Source: Punctularia strigosozonata HHB-11173 SS5
Taxonomy: Eukaryota > Basidiomycota > Agaricomycetes > Corticiales > Punctulariaceae
NCBI RefSeq assembly: GCF_000264995.1
Contig: NW_006767433.1
Coordinates: 3,041,521 to 3,105,520 of the forward strand
Length of the DNA stretch: 64,000 nt
Direction: 5' to 3'
Shown: positions 57,412 through 64,000 of the stretch, one piece after another
How positions within the stretch are numbered: the first letter of the stretch is position 1
Layout: each line of letters starts with the position of its first letter
Made by a program: the position numbers and the translations under genes
The notes under the pieces: model-generated
What the model saw: only the letters and a program-made list of their open reading frames with translations
The model's database searches: none
Told to the model about the DNA's origin: nothing

Positions 57412-58952
57412 TCAGGACCAATCCTTCACGCGCGTCAAAGTTGGACAACCTGGGGCGGGAGGAGATGAGAACCGAGTCTCCACGAACACCTTTTCTACTC
57501 CCGCGTCACGCTTGTCAAATCGCTGATAGAGCTCGACCATATCGTCAATCGGCACACGATGCGTGATGATACTGTGCAATTGCCAATGTCAGTACGAGCT
57601 CAAAATATAGAAACCTACGTACAATGCGGGGTCGAATTTTCCTGGCAGTATGTATTCGTTGAGAATTTCCTCCCAGTAAAGGTGTACCGGTGCCTGGCCA
57701 TTGCCGATAAAACGAACACCCTTCTCCATCAGCGCGCCAATGTTGAACTGATTAGCAAAGCCGGCATAAGCGGCGATAATGCCGCAGCGTCCCATCTGGA
57801 TGGACGGGCATGAGGGACTGCATCTACGAGGCCTGGAGAAGGATGCCACATACTTTGCGAACGGAAACGATCATCTCGTTAACGATCTCAGGAACATCGG
57901 TTTCAAGCATAAGAGCCTTTTGCACCTTGTGCATGAGGGTCTTCGGTTGGTGAAATGTGCCACAGTCGAGTGCTACGTCCAGTCCGCCGGGCACTAGCTC
58001 AAGGACCTTCGTCGGCACATCTTTATCCTTGCTGAAGTCGACGACTTCGATACCCAGCTTCTCTTTCGCGAAAGCAAGGCGTTCAGGGACACGGTCAATA
58101 CCGATGACGCGGGAAGCACCCTTCAGCTGGGCCCATTTCGCAGCACACATACCAATGGGACCCAACCCCTGATCGAGGGTAAGTCGTGATAAGATCATGT
58201 AGGAGATAGTCATTCCACTTACCCATATACCCACGACGTCACCTTGCTTTACCCCAGTGTCGACGACGGCGTGATAGCTTGTAGGAAGAATGTCGGAGAG
58301 GTAAATGACCTTCTCGTCGGGGACATCGTCCGGAACAGGCAAAAGGTTAACGTTTCCTTTCGGTACCCTTCATCCAAGATTAAGTCCGTCGACGACTTGT
58401 CGCACTAGTAATAATGCTTACCGCACATACTCCGCTTGTCCTCCGGGGAAGCCACCGGTGAAGTGGGAGTACCCAAAGAAACCAGCGTCACGGTTTCCGT
58501 ACATGTAGTTTTGTAGCCTATCGCAAAGATCAGCACGCTGCGCAGTATGAATTAAGTTGGTCACAAACGAGGAATTGTTGGTCCTATCGCAGAATGACGA
58601 GAGTTTCTGTTTGCAATAACCGCACTCTCCGCAGGCGATCTGGAACGACGCCACTACGCGCTGACCCACTTGCAAGTTGGTGACATTTGGCCCGACGCGA
58701 TCGACCTTTCCCATGAACTCATGTCCCAGGATATCGCCCTTCTGTAAAGTCATGATTTCGCCATGATACAGGTGAAGGTCTGAGCCGCAGATGGTTGTGC
58801 CAGTCACTTGAACAATGACATCGTCCGGTTCGGTAATGTCAGGTATAGGTGCATCAACGACTGCTCCCAGATTAAGTACCACATCAGTGTTCAACTGAGG
58901 TTGATGACGAACGTCGGACGTCTTGAGTGCCGAACCAGGCAAGGGCCTTCAT
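57412..58952 (-). CDS. Zinc-dependent alcohol dehydrogenase (MDR, formaldehyde-DH-like)
   Basis: The best start is at 58952: MKALAWFGTQDVR is spliced to VDAPIPDITEPDDVIVQVTG. GTTICGSDLHLYHGEIMTLQ and GDILGHEFMGKV give the catalytic zinc ligands. ACGECGYCKQKLSSFC supplies the four structural-zinc cysteines. The Rossmann part follows, GIWGLGPIGMCAAKWAQLKG and ASRVIGIDRVPERLAFAKEK, then GLDVALDCGTFHQPKTLMHK and ALIITHRVPIDDMVELYQRF. The C-terminal tail ends LTRVKDWS. Close to the glutathione-independent formaldehyde dehydrogenase or sorbitol-type MDR group; the substrate is not decided by sequence. An alternative frame starting MPGSALKTSD comes from reading intron 1. Confidence 0.92.
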
Positions 58953-60639
58953 CCTCGAACCATCTTGTCTGTGCTTGTATTCAGGGTGGACGACCGTTTC
59001 CACGGGTCCCATGCGCTAAGCGTTATACATGTCAGCTACGCTGTATATGAAGCTACTGCCAAATGCCGCGCACATCCTGAAGGGCGTTTGCTGCAGCTTG
59101 CATGGCGTCGGACAAGAAGATATAAATCCCCACACTCACGTCGCAGTAGTTGGTTTATACAGCTGCTCTGGCTCATCATTGGCCCCGACCGCGGTATTCG
59201 GTGTACGTCGATGGAGCTGCGTATGACGCAGGATACGGCGAAGATATCTCTTGAGTCTGAACGAAGGTGGAGAAGGAGCGCAGGGGTGAGGTCATTGCGA
59301 CACCCTCCTGCCACGTGCACGTACATACCGTGCTCGAGGACCGTCAATCAGCTAGCGATGAACAAATCAGCTCTAAAGCTGGGCTCTCATGGCAAAAACG
59401 TACGCCGGTTTCTTGTTGTTGCACTCGTTTATGGCAGAGTTTTGCTCATATTGTCGCATGCCAGTGTTCGGAGAGAACTCAGGGCACAATGGGTCACCCG
59501 GGCTTTCTGATCAATCTGGGCTGCCCCGCCGCCGTAAACGGCTCCGTGAACTGCGTTTGTACCGGGCACAAATCCATGGACCGAGAATAGACCGATGCGA
59601 CAGCACGACCTCACCTTGTCACCTCGCTCACATGCAATTCTGGAGATGGTAAGGCGATTAAATACCTCGGAAGCTTTTTTCGCCAAGTCGCGACCAGCCC
59701 GCCCGTTTTGTCTTCGTCGCTATCACGGGCAGGAGGGTCCAGACGCTCAGCCTAAGAGGTCCTCAAGGGGGTATATGAACGTCCTCCTGACTCTCGATGC
59801 TTCGGTACGCAGGGGTTAACCTGACCGTTCGCTTCAATAGGAAATACACGGTCAGCTCAACATACCATATTGAGCTGTTCTGCGAAAGATCCAGGCTTCG
59901 CAATTTTGGGTCAAGAACGAGCTCTATACGGGTGCCGGCATCCAGATCGCATTCGATTTATGGGTGCGCGGCCCTGGAAGTGTCAAGCGACCTTTGTCAC
60001 CGTAAAGATATACATGTTATCCCTCCTTACGACAGCGAACTGGCTCATCGTAGTGTGCAAACTCGAGGCTCATCATGGCGTGCAAACTCGAGGCATACGT
60101 GTCTTTACCGCCACGTTGAGAACACCTGCCCTTTGTCCTCGTGAATCAATGAACTTTCGGGTATTCGCGGTGTTCACCATCCGATCCCGTAGCAGCGCAT
60201 TCCATGCAACCCATAAGTATCCATAGCGGTCGCCAAACTACGTTGTGATGTGTTAAGTTATGTAACCGTTGCAGAATGATATACATAATAAATGAAGTAG
60301 CTGCGACTATGCTGTAATGCGATTGTGATATATTGAATCGTGATAGTCCTAGATGAATGGATCGTATCCTATCAAACATAACCCGTAGCCCCGTGCAACG
60401 CACGCGGTAATGAATTTGGAGGCGCCGCGATGGCATGATTACTGTTTCCCAAGATTCCTTTGCCTGTGGCGAAAGCGGGCCCTCAAAAATTCGTCCACAT
60501 ACACATCGACGGCGCCATGACTCGATATAAAGTTCGGGGGTATCATCAAGAAAACCTGTACGTCAATCAATGGTGAGATAGGTGAATATTTGGCCAACCT
60601 GGAGGACCTACTGTCATTGTACAATGTACTGTGTTTGCA
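58953..60639. other. Gene-poor stretch, 1.7 kb, with AT-rich right part
   Basis: No gene is recognised. The region 60,230-60,380 is AT-rich and ends in a GC-rich hairpin (60389-60407, listed separately). A 15-nt direct repeat GTGCAAACTCGAGGC occurs at 60055-60069 and 60080-60094. The left end holds the dehydrogenase promoter. Confidence 0.5.
60389..60407. repeat. Short GC-rich hairpin
   Basis: CGTGC (60392-60396), loop AAC, GCACG (60400-60404), extended by two more C-G pairs after one mismatch. Palindromes of the CCCGTGCAACGCACGGG type are known to me at the ends of some plant and fungal DNA transposons, including Helitron 3' ends. Here it bounds an AT-rich segment, so it may mark a decayed non-autonomous element. 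No second terminus was found. Confidence 0.4.
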
Positions 60640-61052
60640 CTATGCGTCATACCACATGCAAAACCGGACGTCCCGCCAGAGTCGATCGATGGTAAGCCCG
60701 TTGACGGGCGACTCCGGCAGCATCCGGCTGCTTTGCGATGCCGCAGGTGGAAACAGCTTGGAGACATCACAGTGCACGTCTCTCCACGTACGAGCGCTGT
60801 GAATCGCTGAGAATTTTGCATGGACATCGACCGATGTACATACGTGACGTTCGCTACCCTTGTCCTTGTCTTCAAGCAGTACCTATATACCGCCCCCGCA
60901 TCCAACACCAGCGTCACTGTCTCGCCCGGTCGCAACAGCACAGCAGTGCCGGCCTGGTGGCCATAATCGCGCTGCAGCTGTACCGTAGCCGAGTCTCGTG
61001 TGTCGTTCGTGAAATCGAGGAGGACCTCGTAGCCCTGGGTGATGGCAGGCAT
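60640..61052 (-). CDS. Small protein with WRD motifs, unknown function
   Basis: Two exons. Exon 1 gives MPAITQGYEVLLDFTNDTRD, VQLQRDYGHQAGTAVLLRPG and ETVTLVLDAGAVYRYCLKTR. An intron of about 50 nt then joins VANVT to ARTWRDVHCDVSKLFPPAAS. The C-terminus holds a second similar motif (LWRDVRFC) before TAG at 60640-60642. The LRPGET-VTLVLDAG-VYRY pattern suggests a small beta-sandwich. I recall similar short basidiomycete proteins with a WRD-x-x-C motif but know no function. An in-frame Met at 61064 would add four residues. No signal peptide or membrane helix. Confidence 0.55.
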
Positions 61053-61828
61053 TGTGTAGGGCACGAGAGCGGACCAGTCCGCAGAGGCCTAAGGCTGAAG
61101 AGGGCCAAACAAAGCAAATGAACGAGAGCGGGCGTAGAAGCACACGAGACGTTACGAGAGCGAAGCTTGCAGCAACAATAGGGCGTGACCGTGGTCGTTC
61201 CAAGTCGGGCCGCTGGGACGTGGTGGGGGAGGACAAAGTTCGTCTATAATGTTGTGGTGCTCCGGAGGAACCAAACAGGGCACGCTCTATCTTATGAGTA
61301 GGACACACTGTTGTTGATCGGGCCTGGTGTTGGCTAGTTTGGGGGCATTCGTCGAGTGGACCAGGTTGCCACGCCGTTCAAATATGGAGCCTTTATTGTT
61401 CTCTTCACTTAAGTCCCGGCGCAAGTCAAGTTCCCCGGAAGTACCGGTAAGATGCCTCACGTCGCACGCAAAGGAGGCAATACGAGACATTGCAGCGCAG
61501 AGACACCGCAGAGCAAGGCAAGCTCGCTACAGGGCAAGAGGCCATGCGCGAACAACGAGGCGCGGTGAGAGCAGACGGCGAAACGCACCGTGCGCACGCT
61601 CTTGCATCCCTTTGTGACCCATGCTCCGAGTTCTCTGCCCGCCTCGTGGCTTCGTATGCACGCCGTAACTTCATATTGTGCTCGTGGCCGTCCTATCACC
61701 GATGCATAGGGTAGCGTTGTGATAGATTGCCCTACCTTGTGAGGGAGAAGCACCTCATTTCCTGCCGTAGTCTCGCGGCCGGCCCCGGTTTCACGTCGGA
61801 GAATATTTTGATGGAATATTGACGATCG
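61053..61828. other. Divergent spacer
   Basis: 776 nt between divergent starts of the small WRD protein (-) and the F-box-like gene (+). Overlapping open frames on both strands near 61,420-61,700 encode Arg/Ala-rich, low-information peptides and are not called. No RNA gene or repeat is recognised. Confidence 0.45.
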
Positions 61829-63149
61829 ATGACCACCACCATCGCTTGTCAGTCTAGCCTTCTGTCGTTACCACCGGAATTACGCCTCCAAATCTACGAG
61901 ACGTTCTTGGTGGACCATGTCCGAGTCGTTCGTAGGCAGCAGCCATCAAACAAGCACCTGCAACTGCTGGAAGTGTGTTCCACGACCAACCGCGAGGCCA
62001 GGGGTCTTCTTAGACGGTATGTCTCGCTGCACCGCGAGTTGCAGATCCGCCAATTCCTGGAGCGCGTGTCTGAGGGACATGCGAACGAAATCCGATGGGT
62101 CGATGTTGCGAACGACGCTCGAGTGGTCCGACTGGAACTGGACGTGAGTGCGCGCATGATATACTCGCTGGCAATCCTTCGGACGACTGAAGCGGCCTGC
62201 TGAAAACACACATATGTACAGACGGCACCTGTCTCATGGCTGTATCAGGCTTTATACAGGATTCCATCTATACGGCAGCTACGTGTCTTCGACTGTCGAC
62301 AATGGTTTCCCGTCGACTTTCACGGTAAGCAGCGGTTTCGCTCCAGATTGCTCGCGATGCGGTTTCTGAAGGAATCGTGCAGGATCCGGTGGCCAGATAT
62401 CGATTCGTTTCGAGGAAGCCATGTTCCCGTTGGCATCTCCGCGCTTGGTCTCGTACGAACTACATACGTCCGCAAACATCCATATAGAGGCCTTCCGCAC
62501 AGTCGACCCTAGCGGACTCGTCTCTTTGCGCTTGTCGGGCTCATGCGTACTGGCACAGGGCACTACGTTCCCGAACCTTCGACATCTAACCCTATTCGGC
62601 ATCAAGGGCAACTACTTCGATTTGCGTGCGCTAGAGACCGCGTTTTCCGGCTGCCAACTCGAGTCATTTTCCTATACCCAAGATCGCTTGGGATTCGAAA
62701 TGCGCGATCACATGCTTGATGGATTGGTCCATAGCGTCGGACGGTCCCTTCGCAAGCTTGTCCTCCTAGGCTGCAGCCGCATTACGACCCGGGCCCTGGC
62801 TGACTGCTTACGAGCGACTTCGCTGCTCCGATACTTAGCCTTGTCCCTCGTCGTCGTGCACGAGCTGTCTCACCAGTTCGTCTTCGTGCTCCCCGACAGT
62901 TTAGAGGTGCTGAAGATACAGCTCGCCAACTCATGGTACACCGTCTCCAAGATCAACGAGGAGCGCGGCGTTTGTGATGCCTTGGAGCTCCGACTGGTGC
63001 ATCACCTTCCGCAACTGAAGCACTTGGCCTTGAGCTTGCAGAATACTCTCTTACAAGAAGGCGGACGCCGAGGACGCTGGTTAGAGGTCGCGAAGGCTCG
63101 TCATATTACGTTGAAGTTCGGTGCATGGGAAGAAGACGAAGAAATCTGA
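61829..63149 (+). CDS. F-box-like/LRR-type protein
   Basis: Three exons. The first begins MTTTIACQSSLLSLPPELRL and QIYETFLVDH, an LPPELRLxIY motif like the first helix of an F-box. Exon 2 after an intron of about 80 nt reads TAPVSWLYQALYRIPSIRQL and RVFDCRQWFPVDFHG. Exon 3 (SGGQISIRFEEAMFPLASPR onward) has leucine-rich repeat-like strands: LRHLTLFGIKGN, LRKLVLLGCSRITTRALADC, LLRYLALSLVV, LEVLKIQL, LKHLALSLQNTL. It ends FGAWEEDEEI. This is the common basidiomycete plan of F-box substrate adaptors for SCF ubiquitin ligases; the target is unknown and the F-box itself is weak. Confidence 0.72.
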
Positions 63150-63605
63150 ACGCGGTGTTAGCTGGATCAGCGTCTTGGCCTGATATTGTTCCCAAACCAC
63201 TCCACAAGGCAAGATAATGGTCTATACACTTCCACCATGCAACGTATTTATCGCATATGCATAACGCTTGCGACGAATTCTGTGTACATCATTCGAGGTA
63301 TGCATACATCAGGGCTCAGAACTTCAGGGTGATTCACACTCATATAGTGGTTTCCAGCGGGTAGCTGGCAAGAGGTCGAGATATGTAGTTCGACGTCCTC
63401 CGCGGGAGTCCCTCCTCCCCACTTCCGAGAACCAGGCGGTATTATGACGTGAATCGGGTATACATGTACAAGAGGGAAAATTCATGGTATCATGCAAGGG
63501 CATATCCAAGGACTCAATCATATGCTTCGTCAAGAATCGTTGTCACTTGGGAGATAACAAAACCATTCATCACATAATCAGGCCAATATGCCATCGAAGA
63601 TCTGT
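63150..63605. other. Convergent spacer
   Basis: 456 nt between the convergent F-box-like and ML-domain genes; both 3' UTRs should lie here. No gene or repeat is recognised. Confidence 0.5.
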
Positions 63606-64000
63606 TCACCAAAGACCCAGGAAAGGGCGGTTCCTGAAGTCGACAGCGAGATCCACGCAAACCATGTCTTCTTCATCTTTAGTATAACCGCGGACGTTGA
63701 CCCGGAAAAGTGCTATGGTGCCGTAAGTGACCTGAGAGCGCGGAAGAAAGCTGATGCCCACCATTTGGAATCTCGTTTGGAAGAGTAACGGTCTGCTCAA
63801 CAATATGCTGTCCTTCCTCCACGGGGCACTGAATTGAGGCGTTGGCGTTCCTACTGCGTAGAAAGTGAGGATTGGGGGCATCGTGAGCAACACGTGAACT
63901 TACGCCTCTTCGCATACATCGAAACGCTTCTGTAGTAGCTTGACTAAGCCAAGCTTTACAGTGACATCGGCGTAGGCTCCATCCTAGCACCGAGCTCAGT
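63606..64000 (-). CDS. ML-domain lipid-transfer protein (NPC2/PG-PI-TP-like), 5' part missing
   Basis: The minus-strand gene enters from the right edge. The exon at about 63,909-63,982 gives DGAYADVTVKLGLVKLLQKR and FDVCEEA. The next, after an intron with a gtaagt donor, gives RNANASIQCPVEEGQHIVEQ and TVTLPN. The last, after another short intron, gives ALFRVNVRGYTKDEEDMVCV, DLAVDFR and the stop at 63606-63608. The pairs of cysteines (FDVCEE, IQCPV, MVCVDL) and the order of strands match fungal MD-2-related lipid-recognition proteins of the phosphatidylglycerol/phosphatidylinositol-transfer (Npc2) type. These bind sterol or phospholipid in the vacuole or secretory lumen. The signal peptide and first strands lie outside the window. 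Confidence 0.85.

Noticed and set aside
59429-59686. Minus-strand frame with a Gly-rich stretch (GAVYGGGAAQID)
   Set aside because: No flanking exon or known domain could be joined, so it is likely chance.

Overview
The window is nuclear DNA of a filamentous fungus, most likely a basidiomycete of the Agaricomycetes type. Genes are dense and lie on both strands. Nearly all are cut by many short introns of about 46 to 75 nt with GT..AG ends and CTRAC-like branch sites. The gene set (Spb1, Sls1-like protein, Rac1, Pha2, a CPSF30/Yth1 with an added zinc knuckle, a DH-domain RhoGEF with a proline-rich tail, Zn2Cys6 factor, NUFIP-like protein, uL13, mitochondrial ACP, bL17m) is fungal. No virus-like element, intact transposon, rRNA, tRNA or CRISPR was found. 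All gene models were built by eye by joining reading frames at plausible splice sites; exon edges are predictions.

Layout. 0-0.6 kb: orphan last exon of an MFS transporter of the phosphate-permease type. 0.8-7.6 kb: SPB1 (+), an SLS1-like gene (-) and a DUF423/TMEM256 gene (+). 7.6-8.4 kb: spacer with a 108-nt fold-back sequence. 8.4-14.7 kb: a full-length, very intron-rich ABCC transporter (+). 15.0-18.5 kb: a type II membrane glycoprotein of unknown function (-). 18.5-22.2 kb: a GC-rich region with degenerate ~130-bp tandem units and a 54-nt sequence present twice without mismatch, one copy inside a low-confidence Ser/Pro-rich gene. 22.2-27.4 kb: RAC1 (-), a zinc-finger-like regulator (-) and PHA2 (+). 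28.0-33.9 kb: YTH1 (+), a 2-kb gene-poor stretch and a Zn2Cys6 transcription factor (+). 34.4-41.4 kb: a conserved-looking membrane protein (-), a RhoGEF (+) and an NGL2-like EEP nuclease (-). 41.6-46.0 kb: an M16 metallopeptidase (+). 46.0-53.1 kb, all on the minus strand: NUFIP1/Rsa1-like protein, a triple-KH protein, uL13, an SMP-30/gluconolactonase-type enzyme and mitochondrial ACP. 54.7-59.0 kb: bL17m (+), an AIM6-like protein (-) and a zinc alcohol dehydrogenase (-). 59-64 kb: a gene-poor stretch with a hairpin, a small WRD-motif protein (-), an F-box-like protein (+) and the 3' part of an ML-domain (NPC2-like) gene running off the right edge.

Functional themes are scattered housekeeping rather than one cluster. 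Ribosome and RNA work is well represented (SPB1, NUFIP-like, uL13, KH protein, YTH1, NGL2-like). So are mitochondrial gene expression and metabolism (SLS1-like, bL17m, ACP) and Rho-family signalling (RAC1 and a RhoGEF 13 kb apart). I see no convincing new multi-gene system. The most unusual items are the GC-rich repeat region, three GC-AG introns, an 8-nt terminal coding exon in ACP, and several apparently lineage-restricted proteins.
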